Of a DNA stretch of 64,000 nt, positions 45,422 through 54,930 are shown in pieces. Below the pieces are notes generated by a model. That model worked only from the letters and a program-made list of their open reading frames with translations, made no database searches and had not been told where the DNA came from. Position 1 is the first letter of the stretch. Each line of letters begins with the position of its first letter. Origin of the DNA: an uncultured Sphingomonadaceae bacterium (GTDB lineage: Bacteria > Pseudomonadota > Alphaproteobacteria > Sphingomonadales > Sphingomonadaceae); the NCBI GenBank assembly GCA_947489315.1, contig CANLCX010000004.1, positions 62,001-126,000 on the forward strand. The letters run 5' to 3'. Both the position numbers and the translations under genes were made by a program.

Positions 45422-46629
45422 ATAAAATGTCCGCCATCAAGACAAGCCACCGCGCCGACTTTCCCGGCATAGCCGAGGACTGGCATTATCTCGATACCGC
45501 TGCGACCGCGCAAAAGGCGAAGCCGGTGCTGGATGCGATTGCTCGTGCCTATGGCCCCGATTATGCGACTGTCCATCGCGGCGTGTATGAACGCTCCGCC
45601 AATATGACGCTGGCCTTCGAAGCCGCCCGCAAACGGGTTGCTGGTTTCTTGGGCGCTACGAGCGAGAATGAAATCGTCTTCACTAGCGGGGCTACCGACA
45701 GTATCAATCTGGTCGCGGAAAGCTGGGGCAATGCGAATGTCGGTAAAGACGACCGTATCATGCTGTCGCAGCTGGAGCATCACAGCAATATCGTACCGTG
45801 GCAAATGCTCGCCGAACGGGTTGGCGCGCATATCGATGTCGCGCCCTTGACCGACGATGGTCAGATTGATCTCGACTGGATTGAAGCCAATCTGTCCGAA
45901 CAGCACAAGCTGGTGGCGTTGGCGCATGTATCCAATGTGCTGGGGTCTTTGCTCGACGCAAAACGCACGGCAACTATCGCCCATAAAGTCGGCGCGAAAC
46001 TGTTGCTGGACGGCTGTCAGGCGGCGCCGAGATTGCCAGTGGATGTGCAAGATCTCGGCTGTGATTTCTATGTCTTTTCCGGCCACAAAATTTATGGCCC
46101 GACGGGCATCGGCGCGCTGTGGGCGCCTTATGACATTCTTGACGCCATGCCCCCATGGAAGGGCGGCGGGTCAATGATTGACCGGGTTAGTTTTGACGGC
46201 ACAACCTATGCACCCGCGCCGGGCCGCTTTGAAGCGGGCACGCCGCATATTGCCGGGGTCGTCGGTCTGGACGCCGCGATCCAATATGTTGAAGCTATTG
46301 GTTTGGACGTGATCTCCGCCCATGAAAACACAACGTTGGCTATGGCGCGCGAAGCCTTGTCCGGCATCAACAGTGTGCGGGTATTTGGCCCCGATCAGAG
46401 CATGGGCATATTAAGTTTTGCGGTTGGCGACGTGCATCCGCACGATGTCGCCACTATATTAGATGAAAGCGGGGTTGCGATCCGCGCCGGTCATCATTGC
46501 GCGCAGCCGCTGATGGACTATCTGGGCGTGCCAGCAACGGCGCGGGCCAGCTTTGGAATTTATAGCGATGCAGAAGATGTCGCGGCCTTGGTAAAAGGCA
46601 TTGAACGGGTAAGAAAGATTTTCGGGTAG
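45418..46629 (+). CDS. sufS: cysteine desulfurase SufS
   Basis: 403 residues; a PLP enzyme that takes sulfur from cysteine. YLDTAATAQKAKPVLDAI begins the fold; the PLP lysine is in YVFSGHKIYGPTGIGALW, and the reactive cysteine in RAGHHCAQPLMDYLGV, typical of group II (SufS). The start is GTG 45418, with GGAG eight bases before; ATG 45427 is further from it. A SufE partner is not in the window. Confidence 0.96.
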   Translation: MNKMSAIKTSHRADFPGIAEDWHYLDTAATAQKAKPVLDAIARAYGPDYATVHRGVYERSANMTLAFEAARKRVAGFLGATSENEIVFTSGATDSINLVAESWGNANVGKDDRIMLSQLEHHSNIVPWQMLAERVGAHIDVAPLTDDGQIDLDWIEANLSEQHKLVALAHVSNVLGSLLDAKRTATIAHKVGAKLLLDGCQAAPRLPVDVQDLGCDFYVFSGHKIYGPTGIGALWAPYDILDAMPPWKGGGSMIDRVSFDGTTYAPAPGRFEAGTPHIAGVVGLDAAIQYVEAIGLDVISAHENTTLAMAREALSGINSVRVFGPDQSMGILSFAVGDVHPHDVATILDESGVAIRAGHHCAQPLMDYLGVPATARASFGIYSDAEDVAALVKGIERVRKIFG

Positions 46630-46638
46630 GAAAAAGAG

Positions 46639-47172
46639 ATGAGTGAAGAACGCAAAATAGTGGTCGAAGAAGTCGACAGAGTCGAGAAACCCCCTTTGGC
46701 GAAAGTCGAAGATGCGGTTGAAGATACGGCCCCGGAAAAGCCTGCGCCGGTCATGGCTCCCTCGCCCTATGAGGCCGAGAGCGATGTCAGCAAGTTAAAC
46801 CGCAAGCGCGATTATCTCGAAGGTTTTCTGGCGCAACAACCGACCGAAACACCGGCGGGTGAAGCGGGTGGCGATCTTTATGAAGCCGTCGTTGATACCT
46901 TGAAGTCGATTTATGACCCTGAGATTCCAGTGAATATCTATGACCTTGGCCTGATCTACGGTGTTGAAATTACGCCGGATAATCATGCGATCGTGACCAT
47001 GACTTTGACCACCCCACATTGTCCGGTAGCTGAATCCATGCCCGGCGAAATAGAAATGCAGGTCGGCAGCGTCCCTGGCGTTGGCCATAGCGAAGTGAAT
47101 CTCGTTTGGGACCCACCATGGGACCCGCAGAAAATGAGCGACGAAGCGAAGCTCGAGCTGGGGATGCTATGA
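46639..47172 (+). CDS. sufT: SUF assembly protein SufT (DUF59)
   Basis: 177 residues. The C-terminal DUF59/MIP18 domain (about residues 77-177) has TLKSIYDPEIPVNIYDLGLI and TPHCPVAESMPGEIE, with the conserved DPE and the cysteine. The first 75 residues are an acidic, proline- and alanine-rich extension that is probably disordered. SufT matures Fe-S proteins under high demand. Overlaps the acetyltransferase gene by four bases. Confidence 0.93.
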   Translation: MSEERKIVVEEVDRVEKPPLAKVEDAVEDTAPEKPAPVMAPSPYEAESDVSKLNRKRDYLEGFLAQQPTETPAGEAGGDLYEAVVDTLKSIYDPEIPVNIYDLGLIYGVEITPDNHAIVTMTLTTPHCPVAESMPGEIEMQVGSVPGVGHSEVNLVWDPPWDPQKMSDEAKLELGML

Positions 47173-47675
47173 CGGCAACCTTTACTCTATCAGCGACTAT
47201 CGTCCGGGCGGATTACGCCAATGCCGATCATGCTGCTGCGATTGTTCAGATGCTGCGCGTCTATGCGATGGACCCGATGGGTGGCGGCGAAGATTTGTCG
47301 CCGCAGGTGCAGGCTGATTTGGTTCCGGGACTGGCGGCGACACCGGCTGCATCCTCTATATTGGCCTATGTCGGTGATGAGGTTGCGGGTCTGGCCAATT
47401 TGATGACCACATTTTCGTCCTTTGGCGGGAAACCGCTGATCAATATCCATGATATCGTGGTATCCAAAGAGCATCGCGGACTGGGTATCGGACGCAAGCT
47501 ATTCGCAGAGATTGAATCGATAGCGCGCGATATCGGCGCCTGCAAGGTGACCCTGGAAGTGCTTGAGGGCAATGAAACTGCACGCGGGCTTTATGCTTCT
47601 CTGGGCTATGGCGATTATCAACTGGACCCGAAAATGGGCAAAGCATTGTTCTGGCAAAAGAGGCTTGAGACATGA
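47169..47675 (+). CDS. GNAT family N-acetyltransferase
   Basis: 168 residues from ATG 47169 (ATGA overlap with sufT). Acetyl-CoA loop VVSKEHRGLGIGRKLFAEIE and C-terminal NETARGLYASLGYGDYQLD are standard GNAT motifs B and A. Overlap with sufA by four bases places it inside the suf operon. Its substrate is unknown; the position may be just transcriptional, or it may act on a SUF component. Confidence 0.9.
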   Translation: MTATFTLSATIVRADYANADHAAAIVQMLRVYAMDPMGGGEDLSPQVQADLVPGLAATPAASSILAYVGDEVAGLANLMTTFSSFGGKPLINIHDIVVSKEHRGLGIGRKLFAEIESIARDIGACKVTLEVLEGNETARGLYASLGYGDYQLDPKMGKALFWQKRLET

Positions 47676-48034
47676 CCGAAGTAAAAACCAAAACGCGCGA
47701 AATTCCCGCAGCGATCATCCTGACGCCGGCGGCGGAACAGCGTATTGCCGACCTGATGGCCAAGGCGCCAGAAGATGTGATCGGGGTGAAACTATCCACC
47801 CCGCGCAGAGGCTGTTCCGGCCTCGCTTACTCGGTCGATTATGTCACCGAGGAAGTGAAATTTGACGAAAAAATCGTAACCCCCGGCGGCGTATTCTATG
47901 TCGATGGGCCCAGCGTACTCTATCTGATCGGGTCCACCATGGATTGGCAGGAAGATGATTTCACCGCAGGCTTTGTGTTCACCAATCCCAATAGCAAAGG
48001 CGATTGCGGGTGCGGGGAATCCTTCACCGTCTGA
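47672..48034 (+). CDS. sufA: A-type Fe-S carrier (SufA/IscA)
   Basis: 120 residues. The three ligand cysteines are in STPRRGCSGLAYSVDYV and NSKGDCGCGESFTV (Cys-Gly-Cys). VDGPSVLYLIGSTMDWQEDD is the middle signature. It carries clusters from SufBCD to target proteins. Overlaps the acetyltransferase gene by four bases and the SRPBCC gene by one. Confidence 0.95.
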   Translation: MTEVKTKTREIPAAIILTPAAEQRIADLMAKAPEDVIGVKLSTPRRGCSGLAYSVDYVTEEVKFDEKIVTPGGVFYVDGPSVLYLIGSTMDWQEDDFTAGFVFTNPNSKGDCGCGESFTV

Positions 48035-48501
48035 TGGCCAGGACTATTGTTCTGGAAACAGAAATCCCTGCTACCATTGAAAAAGTCTGGCAGGAAGTGC
48101 GGACGTCCCGGCTTTTGCACTATATCACGCGCGGTTTTGTGCGTTTTGTCCCGACCAAAGCGAAGCCGTTTCCCGAGATCTGGGTGGAGGGCGAATATAG
48201 AGCCTGGCTGCTGCTATTTGGCTTCATTCCCATTGGTTGGCAGATAATCGCCATTGAAGATCAGCCGGCCGAAGGCGAGGTTCGTCGTATCCGCGATAAT
48301 GGCCGCGGCATGATGATCCGCACTTGGGATCACATGATAGAAATCAAGCCAAGCGGCATGCAAACGCACTATGCCGACCGGATAACCGTTGATGCAGGAA
48401 TTTTGACACCGCTAGTGGCGATATTTGCAAAGGCATTCTATGCGCATCGCCAAAAACGCTGGGTCCGGCTAGCCGAAAATGGGTTCGATTATGACCGATG
48501 A
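48034..48501 (+). CDS. SRPBCC-fold protein
   Basis: 155 residues. LETEIPATIEKVWQEVRTSR begins the START/SRPBCC fold, and FAKAFYAHRQKRWVRLAENG is the long C-terminal helix. Such proteins bind lipids or aromatic ligands. Its ATG overlaps the stop of sufA (TGATG), so it ends the SUF operon transcript. Function unassigned. Confidence 0.82.
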   Translation: MARTIVLETEIPATIEKVWQEVRTSRLLHYITRGFVRFVPTKAKPFPEIWVEGEYRAWLLLFGFIPIGWQIIAIEDQPAEGEVRRIRDNGRGMMIRTWDHMIEIKPSGMQTHYADRITVDAGILTPLVAIFAKAFYAHRQKRWVRLAENGFDYDR

Positions 48502-48522
48502 CCTGCGGCTTTGTGTGAGCCG

Positions 48523-49530
48523 CTAAAAATCCACCTCGCTTGGATAATCCGTATAAAAATCATTATCCACAGGGAAGTTCGTGAAGGACATTCCAATAGT
48601 GTGGTCAAGCGCCTCGACATGGTGCCACCAGCCGACGGGCGGGAACACAGCCTCGCCCGGGCCGATATCGCATTGCCATAGCTTTGGCGCCGCCTCGCCC
48701 AGTGCGCGGATGTCATCCGGTGAGGCCCATTCACTAAAGCAGTGCAGGTGGTTGCGCATATGGGCTGTGTCATAGGCGGCGACCATGGTGACACGCTTGC
48801 GCCCCGAAATTTGCAGCAGCAGGTTATTGGTCAGGTCGTGGTGAAAAGGCGTTATCGTGCCCCTTGGCCCCATCCAGAAAAAACCGTCATTCCCGCCGCT
48901 CGATTGGAGCAGCGAAATATCGCCTACATCCTCCCATAGTGGCGCCAGCGCCTGTTTGTTTACCGTGTCATTATAGGCGGTGATGTAGAAGTCATTGCTG
49001 CTGTCGGTCTGGCGGAGCAGGGCGACAAATTCGCTGAACGGCACGTGGCGCTTGTGGTTGTCTTTGGCCATTTCATAATCATCGCTCGATTGCCGCTGAC
49101 CTTGCAGCTCAACCACCGCATTACCGATTTTCTCTGCCAGATAATCGAGCGTCCAGCGTTGCATTGCCGGCCAGTGGTCAACCAGCCCGGTCAGTTTCAC
49201 CGGCAGATTGCGATTATGATAGTCGCGGAAAAACACATCCGGTTCGATTGTCTGGACGACCGGAATTTCCGCTCCGTCGCCAGCGTCAGCCCGATGCAGG
49301 CGGCGATAATTGTCCAGCGTCCAATGGCTTTTTTGCAGCCGGTTGCTTACCCGCTTGCCCGCGTTGAAAAGCGGGTCCTTCATCGCCCGCCCGGTCTCAT
49401 AGGCCGCGGCTTTTTCGCTATAGCCAGCGGCGATGAAGCGGGCGGGAAGGTCATTGACAGGACATCCGTCCAGAATGGCTTGCGCGAGGAGATCGCGCTT
49501 GTCGGTTTTGGTTTTGGGGGAAGCTGTCAT
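48523..49530 (-). CDS. cupin-like / JmjC-type protein
   Basis: 335 residues. The double-stranded beta-helix carries PFHHDLTNNLLLQISGRKRV (HxD) and PPVGWWHHVEALDHTIGMSF (distal His), the 2-oxoglutarate/iron pattern of FIH-like and JmjC proteins. FFRDYHNRNLPVKLTGLVDH begins the fold. A helical N-terminal part of about 75 residues precedes it. May hydroxylate a protein or peptide. Convergent with the SUF operon; terminator not evident. Confidence 0.86.
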   Translation of the reverse strand: MTASPKTKTDKRDLLAQAILDGCPVNDLPARFIAAGYSEKAAAYETGRAMKDPLFNAGKRVSNRLQKSHWTLDNYRRLHRADAGDGAEIPVVQTIEPDVFFRDYHNRNLPVKLTGLVDHWPAMQRWTLDYLAEKIGNAVVELQGQRQSSDDYEMAKDNHKRHVPFSEFVALLRQTDSSNDFYITAYNDTVNKQALAPLWEDVGDISLLQSSGGNDGFFWMGPRGTITPFHHDLTNNLLLQISGRKRVTMVAAYDTAHMRNHLHCFSEWASPDDIRALGEAAPKLWQCDIGPGEAVFPPVGWWHHVEALDHTIGMSFTNFPVDNDFYTDYPSEVDF

Positions 49531-49631
49531 GAAAGCGTCATATCAGCGGGACGTTGCAAAAAAAAGACGCTCGAATGGTATTCGACAGAACTTACGCGGC
49601 TTTCGGAAGCTCACAGTTTAAATGATGATAT

Positions 49632-50789
49632 CTAACGCGACGAAGGCCAATGCCAGGAAGGCTCGTCGTTATTATGGACGACGGTCTCTCCCAGTTCTTT
49701 CTCCAGCAGCACTTGGGCTATGCTGGGTTGGTCTGTCAGGGCGTTTACAAGCGCGTCGGAATGAGAAACCACAATCATTTGTGTGGATTGCGCCGCATGG
49801 GCAATCAGCCTCGCCAACGGTTCTATCAACTCGGGATGCAAGCTTGTTTCGGGTTCATTTAAAACCATTAGCTGAGGTGGTCGCGGGGACAAGAGCGCCG
49901 CAACCAATAGAAGATATCGTAAAGTGCCGTCAGACAGTTCGTGCGCCGCCAGCGGTCGTAGCAACCCCGGTTGCTCCATTTCCAAAATGAAACCTGAAGA
50001 GTCTACGGCCACCCCGATAGACGCCCCTGCAAATGCGTCAGCGATCGCCGAATCGAGCTGTGCATGGCCACCGATTTCGCGGATTGTCTGTATGGCGGCT
50101 GCCAAGTCATGACCGTCAGAGCTGAGGACAGGGGTGTATGTGCCGATTTGAGCGCGACGAGCTGGCGCTGTTCTGTCCGTTCGGAAATGGTCGTAGAAAC
50201 GCCAGTCCCGCATTTGTTCTCGCGCAATCAAGAGCTCAGGGGCTTGCACAGGATCGCTGCAATGAGTCATCATACTATCAAAGGTTGCGAGCTGCGTAGA
50301 TACTTGATTCCAGCAGTCTTCCCGGTCCCGTGTTGTGACACCCGGACCGTTGCGTTTGGCGATCATATTTGCGGGTCGGCAAACTTCTCCCATCCACAGA
50401 TGTTCGGATTTAATCTCGGGGTCCTGCGAAAAAAAGGACGGGCCGACTGAGGCCAACCCCAGATCAATAGCATAGCTATAATCATCCGCGCCAAAGCCAA
50501 GCTTTAGGGATATCGCCTTTTTGCGTATGGTTCCTTGCACCGGCTGTGCGCCCGTCTTCATGGCCCGCGAAAAAGATTCCGGACCAGCCCATAGGGTCGA
50601 TGTTAAGCCGCCTTCTGAGGCAAGGCTTTGAACGATCCGGCCCTGCGCACAATCGGCAAGTAACCGCAATGCGCGATAGAGGCTGGATTTCCCGGTCCCA
50701 TTCCCGCCGCTGATGATAGTAAGGTTGGTAAGCGAGACTGTTATGTTCCGCAGAGACCGATATCCGGAAATGGCGAGTGAGTTAATCAT
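49632..50789 (-). CDS. AAA ATPase (RecF/OLD-like, COG4637 type)
   Basis: About 385 residues from ATG 50789 (AAGGTGG upstream). Walker A is IISGGNGTGKSSLYRALRLL; LSDGTLRYLLLVAALLSP is the ABC signature region; Walker B reads LMVLNEPETSLHPELIEPLA, with Asn in place of the usual Asp before Glu; IVVSHSDALVNAL is the H-loop region. Such single-gene predicted ATPases occur widely; no nuclease partner is adjacent, so a defence role is not supported here. Confidence 0.88.
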   Translation of the reverse strand: MINSLAISGYRSLRNITVSLTNLTIISGGNGTGKSSLYRALRLLADCAQGRIVQSLASEGGLTSTLWAGPESFSRAMKTGAQPVQGTIRKKAISLKLGFGADDYSYAIDLGLASVGPSFFSQDPEIKSEHLWMGEVCRPANMIAKRNGPGVTTRDREDCWNQVSTQLATFDSMMTHCSDPVQAPELLIAREQMRDWRFYDHFRTDRTAPARRAQIGTYTPVLSSDGHDLAAAIQTIREIGGHAQLDSAIADAFAGASIGVAVDSSGFILEMEQPGLLRPLAAHELSDGTLRYLLLVAALLSPRPPQLMVLNEPETSLHPELIEPLARLIAHAAQSTQMIVVSHSDALVNALTDQPSIAQVLLEKELGETVVHNNDEPSWHWPSSR

Positions 50790-50852
50790 AAAACCACCTT
50801 GGCAATTGGGGGGGGATTCAAGAACGACCGGTAGACCAATTGTTTTCATAAC

Positions 50853-50881
50853 AAAAAACCCCGGCGCTTTCACGCCGGGGT
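50853..50881 (-). terminator. rho-independent terminator of etfBA
   Basis: On the minus strand ACCCCGGCG pairs with CGCCGGGGT around six bases and is followed by six T residues. It is 49 bases after the etfA stop and upstream of the AAA ATPase start, so it ends the etfBA message. Confidence 0.9.
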
Positions 50882-50892
50882 CTGAAACTGTC

Positions 50893-50916
50893 AAATGGGA
50901 TAAATATATCCCATTT
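50893..50916. promoter_or_regulatory. A/T-rich dyad between etfA and its terminator
   Basis: AAATGGGATA (50893-50902) and TATCCCATTT (50907-50916) are perfect 10-base arms around AATA. It sits just before the etfBA terminator and 104 bases before the AAA ATPase start, so it could be an RNA stem or an operator for that gene. Confidence 0.6.
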
Positions 50917-50929
50917 ATCGAAGAAGGGC

Positions 50930-51859
50930 TTAAACCTTCTCGGTCAACTCCGGCACGGCGTTAAACAAATCCGCAACCAGTCCGATATCGGCCACCTGAA
51001 AAATCGGTGCGTCTTCGTCTTTGTTGATCGCGACAATGACCTTGGAGTCTTTCATGCCTGCGAGATGCTGGATCGCACCGGAAATGCCGATGGCGATATA
51101 GACTTCTGGCGCAACGATCTTGCCGGTTTGACCGACCTGATAATCGTTCGGGACATAGCCCGCATCAACCGCAGCGCGGGAAGCACCGATGCCGGCGCCG
51201 AGTTTATCGGCCAGCGGGGTGATGACTTCTTCGAATTTCTCGGAACTACCCAAGGCACGGCCGCCGGATACGATAATCTTGGCGGAGGTCAGTTCGGGAC
51301 GCTCGGACTTGGCGATTTCTTCGCTGACGAAGCTGGACAGGCCGGATTCGCCTGCGCCGGTAACGCCTTCGATTGTGCCAGAGCCGCCTTCGGTGGCTGC
51401 CTTGTCAAAAGCCGTACCGCGCACGGTGATGACTTTCTTGGCATCCGATGATTTGACGGTCGCAATCGCGTTGCCGGCGTAAATCGGCCGGGTGAACGTG
51501 TCTTCGCTTTCAACCGAGAGAATGTCAGAAATCTGCATGACATCGAGCAAAGCAGCAACGCGTGGTGCAATGTTTTTGCCGGTGGTGGTGGCAGGTGCGA
51601 GGAAAGCATCATGGCTGTCCATCAGGCTAGCGACCAATGGCGCCACATTTTCAGCGAGCTGATTGGCTAGCGCTGCGTCATCAGCGACATGTACGGTGGC
51701 AACGCCGGCGACCTTTGCGGCTTGCTCACCAACGCTGGCACAGCCAGAGCCGACAACCAATGCGTGGACTTCGCCCAATTGTGATGCAGCGGTGACAACG
51801 GCGAGCGTCGCGTCTTTCATGTTCGTGTTGTCATGTTCTACGAGTACAAGAGTTTTCAT
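50930..51859 (-). CDS. etfA: electron transfer flavoprotein alpha subunit
   Basis: 309 residues. FAD-binding C-terminal domain with [40 protein letters not shown] and [20 protein letters not shown]. Takes electrons from acyl-CoA dehydrogenases and passes them to ETF-quinone oxidoreductase. It shares one base with the etfB stop. The natural electron acceptor for the dehydrogenase at 15803-16963. Confidence 0.97.
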   Translation of the reverse strand: MKTLVLVEHDNTNMKDATLAVVTAASQLGEVHALVVGSGCASVGEQAAKVAGVATVHVADDAALANQLAENVAPLVASLMDSHDAFLAPATTTGKNIAPRVAALLDVMQISDILSVESEDTFTRPIYAGNAIATVKSSDAKKVITVRGTAFDKAATEGGSGTIEGVTGAGESGLSSFVSEEIAKSERPELTSAKIIVSGGRALGSSEKFEEVITPLADKLGAGIGASRAAVDAGYVPNDYQVGQTGKIVAPEVYIAIGISGAIQHLAGMKDSKVIVAINKDEDAPIFQVADIGLVADLFNAVPELTEKV

Positions 51860-52605
51860 CAGATCGCTCCTACAGCTTTAAGTTTCGCGACCAGCGCATC
51901 CACATCTTCAACCTTTTCACCGGCCTGACGGACAGGCGGCTCGGTGACATTGGTGGTGGTGAGGCGCGGAGAAATGTCGACGCCATAATCAGCCGGTGTT
52001 TTCTCATCCATCGGCTTTTTCTTGGCCTTCATGATGTTCGGCAGCGACGCATAGCGTGGCTCGTTGAGGCGCAGGTCGGTGGTGACCACAGCAGGCAGGT
52101 TCAATTTAACCGTCTGCAAGCCGCCATCAATTTCACGCTTCACTTCGATGCTGTCGCCGTCAATCGCAACCGTGTTAGCAAATGTACCCTGACCCCAGCC
52201 GAGCAAGGCTGCGAGCATCTGGCCGGTTTGATTGCTGTCATCGTCAATCGCCTGCTTGCCGCAGATGACGAGCTTTGGAGCTTCTTCTTCAACGATTTTG
52301 GCGAGGATTTTGGCAACGCCCAATGGCTCGACTTCATCGTCGGTCATCACCAGGATCGCGCGGTCTGCGCCCATGGCGAGAGCGGTACGCAATGTTTCCT
52401 GTGCCTTTTGCGGGCCAACCGAAACAGCGATAATTTCTTCTGCCTTGCCGGCTTCTTTGAGTCGAATCGCTTCTTCGACAGAAATTTCATCAAAGGGGTT
52501 CATCGACATTTTGACATTGGCGAGATCGACGCCGCTGCCGTCGGATTTAACCCGCGGTTTTACGTTATAGTCTATGACCCGTTTGACGGGCACCAGGATT
52601 TTCAT
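51859..52605 (-). CDS. etfB: electron transfer flavoprotein beta subunit
   Basis: 248 residues. [20 protein letters not shown] and [20 protein letters not shown] at the N-terminus; the AMP-binding region has [16 protein letters not shown] and [20 protein letters not shown]. Forms the heterodimer with EtfA. Its promoter region carries the TTTACGT-centred motif also found before the thiolase gene. Confidence 0.97.
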   Translation of the reverse strand: MKILVPVKRVIDYNVKPRVKSDGSGVDLANVKMSMNPFDEISVEEAIRLKEAGKAEEIIAVSVGPQKAQETLRTALAMGADRAILVMTDDEVEPLGVAKILAKIVEEEAPKLVICGKQAIDDDSNQTGQMLAALLGWGQGTFANTVAIDGDSIEVKREIDGGLQTVKLNLPAVVTTDLRLNEPRYASLPNIMKAKKKPMDEKTPADYGVDISPRLTTTNVTEPPVRQAGEKVEDVDALVAKLKAVGAI

Positions 52606-52642
52606 TGCTGTTTCCTTCTTTATATTTCTGCAAACGCCTTAG

Positions 52643-52664
52643 CTTACGTTCACGTAAACGTCAA
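52643..52664. promoter_or_regulatory. candidate operator upstream of etfB
   Basis: On the minus strand it reads TTGACGTTTACGTGAACGTA, with ACGTT and AACGT arms around a central ACGT. It shares TTGACGTTTACGT with 15736-15752. It is 38-59 bases before etfB, in a promoter position, fitting joint control of acyl-CoA oxidation and its electron carrier. Confidence 0.6.
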
Positions 52665-52738
52665 ATATCGATGTTGCGGCGCAGCATGCGCGTTTTCAAG
52701 AACCACGCATAGCTGTCCTTTGTGACCTATGCCGCAGT

Positions 52739-53938
52739 TCAGGCGGCGTCTTTCACCTGTGCGACAATTTTCCTCGCGGCATCGCCAAGGTCATCGGCAG
52801 AAACGATCGGCAGACCGCTATTTGCCAATATTTCCTTACCCTTGGCCACATTCGTGCCTTCGAGCCGGACGACCAGGGGAACCGACAGATCCACTTCTTT
52901 GGCTGCGGTAACAATGCCTTCAGCGATAATGTCGCATTTCATGATGCCGCCAAAAATATTGACCAAAATGCCTTCGACAGCCGGGTCCGCCAGGATGATC
53001 TTGAACGCAGCGGTGACTTTTTCTGTCGTCGCGCCGCCGCCTACATCAAGGAAGTTGGCAGGGAATGCGCCGTTGAGCTTGATAATGTCCATCGTCGCCA
53101 TCGCGAGACCAGCACCATTGACCATGCAGCCGATGCTGCCGTCCAATTTAATATAGGCAAGGTCATATTTGGACGCTTCGACTTCTGCCGGGTCTTCCTC
53201 GGTCTCGTCGCGCAATTTCACCAGATTGGGGTGACGCATCAACGCATTGCCATCAAAGCTCATTTTCGTGTCGAGCACGAGCAGCTGCGCGTCTTTGGTT
53301 TCCACGAGCGGGTTAATCTCCAGCATCTCGCAGTCCATGTCGGTAAACGCGGTATAAAGCTGTTTGCCGAGTTTCTGGGCCTGCTTGTTGAGATCACCGG
53401 AAAGGCCAAGAGCAAAAGCCATCGACCGGCCATGATGCGGCATAAAGCCCTGCGCGGGATCAATCGTGATCGTCTTGATTTTTTCAGGCGTGTTATGCGC
53501 GACGTCTTCAATGTCCATGCCGCCTTCGGTAGAGACGATCATCGCGATACGGCCGCTCGCGCGGTCGACCAGCATGGAGAGATAATATTCTTCCTCAATA
53601 TCCACGCCATCGGTGACATAGAGCCGGTTGACCTGCTTGCCTTCGTCGCCCGTCTGAATGGTGACGAGTGTGTTGCCGAGCATTTCCGTGGCATTGTCGC
53701 GCACCGCGTCGACCGATTTGGAGAGGCGCACGCCGCCGCTGGCATCCGGGCCGAGTTCCTTGAACTTGCCTTTGCCGCGTCCGCCGGCATGAATTTGCGC
53801 TTTGACCACATAGAGCGGTCCGGGCAGTTTTTCAGCTGCTGCAACGGCTTCTTCGACGGTCAGGGCCGCGTGGCCTGCTGGAATGCCGATGCCATATTTG
53901 GCGAGTTCTTCTTTGGCCTGATATTCATGGATGTTCAT
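52739..53938 (-). CDS. sucC: succinyl-CoA synthetase beta subunit
   Basis: 399 residues, standard. ATP-grasp protein: [20 protein letters not shown] starts the fold, [18 protein letters not shown] the nucleotide loop, [18 protein letters not shown] the metal region, and [16 protein letters not shown] the C-terminal interface. Makes succinate and ATP/GTP from succinyl-CoA. sucD, its usual partner, is not next to it; etfB follows instead. Confidence 0.97.
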   Translation of the reverse strand: MNIHEYQAKEELAKYGIGIPAGHAALTVEEAVAAAEKLPGPLYVVKAQIHAGGRGKGKFKELGPDASGGVRLSKSVDAVRDNATEMLGNTLVTIQTGDEGKQVNRLYVTDGVDIEEEYYLSMLVDRASGRIAMIVSTEGGMDIEDVAHNTPEKIKTITIDPAQGFMPHHGRSMAFALGLSGDLNKQAQKLGKQLYTAFTDMDCEMLEINPLVETKDAQLLVLDTKMSFDGNALMRHPNLVKLRDETEEDPAEVEASKYDLAYIKLDGSIGCMVNGAGLAMATMDIIKLNGAFPANFLDVGGGATTEKVTAAFKIILADPAVEGILVNIFGGIMKCDIIAEGIVTAAKEVDLSVPLVVRLEGTNVAKGKEILANSGLPIVSADDLGDAARKIVAQVKDAA

Positions 53939-54070
53939 GGGACGGTGCAGCGCCTTTCTTATATATTCGGTTATCGAGTCTTGTGCAGGGCTAAAGCATA
54001 GTCTGATAGGGATTTCCAGCCCTTCGGCCCGGATCGGTCACGATTCCTGCTGATGATTTTGACAGGCGCT

Positions 54071-54385
54071 TCACTTTAGCGCGCAAACGACGCCGGAAGA
54101 GGTCGCAACGCCGAGGATTTCGGGGTCTTGCAGCGCCTTGGTCCGTTTCACAAATTCATTGACGCTAATATCGCCGGGATCGCGTTTTCTGAGTTTGCCG
54201 AGACCATTTAGCTTGTCGATTTGCGCGTAGGATAGGCGGTCAACCATGCGGTCGGCCATGCAGCTTGCTATCGGCTTGGACAGGCCCGCGCTCATCAATC
54301 CGTTGCGCACCCGCGTTTCGGGTGTCGCGCAAGCGGCCAGACTGGCGATCAGAGCCAATCCAGCCACAAGAGATATTCGGGTCAT
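54071..54385 (-). CDS. small lipoprotein
   Basis: 104 residues. The signal peptide ends at Cys19 (SLAAC). The mature part is short and charged, with ISVNEFVKRTKALQDPEILG; Cys residues in IASCMAD and VVCALK may pair. Its ATG overlaps the stop of ppa (ATGA), so it is made from the ppa message. No family recognised. Confidence 0.78.
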   Translation of the reverse strand: MTRISLVAGLALIASLAACATPETRVRNGLMSAGLSKPIASCMADRMVDRLSYAQIDKLNGLGKLRKRDPGDISVNEFVKRTKALQDPEILGVATSSGVVCALK

Positions 54386-54915
54386 TTTTTTGTTTTCGCC
54401 AGCTCTATCGCCTCCAAAACTACGCGCTTGGCTTCTTCGGCATCGCCCCATTTGCCGACGCGAACCCATTTTTCGGGTTCCAGGTCTTTGTAATGGGTGA
54501 AGAAATGCTCAATCTGTTGCATGACGATTTCAGGAAGGTCGCCACCTTCGCCAATCGCGCGATAATAAGGGAAGGTCGCATCAATCGGGACGCAGAGCAG
54601 CTTTTCATCGCCGCCATGTTCGTCTTCGAGGTTAAGGACTGCAATCGGACGGCAACGTACAACACAGCCTGGCATAAATGGTGAGCGCGCTACGACTAGC
54701 GCGTCCAACGGATCGCCATCGGGTGACAAGGTATGCGGAACAAAGCCATAATTGGCCGGATAGCGCATCGGCGTATGCAGGATACGGTCGACGAACAGGG
54801 CTCCGGATGCCTTGTCAAATTCATATTTTACCGGTTCGCCGCCAACGGGGACTTCGATAATGATGTTGAGGCTTTCCGGCGGGTTATCGCCGATAGGGAT
54901 TTTGGTGATGTCCAT
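54382..54915 (-). CDS. ppa: inorganic pyrophosphatase (family I)
   Basis: 177 residues. DGDPLDALVVARSPFMPGCV holds the metal-binding aspartates; KYEFDKASGALFVDRILHTP and YPANYGFVPHTLSPDGDPLD complete the site. Hydrolyses pyrophosphate to drive biosynthesis. Length and motifs standard. Upstream the M61 peptidase gene ends 15 bases away. Confidence 0.97.
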   Translation of the reverse strand: MDITKIPIGDNPPESLNIIIEVPVGGEPVKYEFDKASGALFVDRILHTPMRYPANYGFVPHTLSPDGDPLDALVVARSPFMPGCVVRCRPIAVLNLEDEHGGDEKLLCVPIDATFPYYRAIGEGGDLPEIVMQQIEHFFTHYKDLEPEKWVRVGKWGDAEEAKRVVLEAIELAKTKK

Positions 54916-54930
54916 AGGGTATTTGTCCTA

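Noticed and set aside
49632-50789. AAA ATPase considered as part of an anti-phage system
   Set aside because: No nuclease, toxin or restriction gene adjoins it; neighbours are housekeeping genes.
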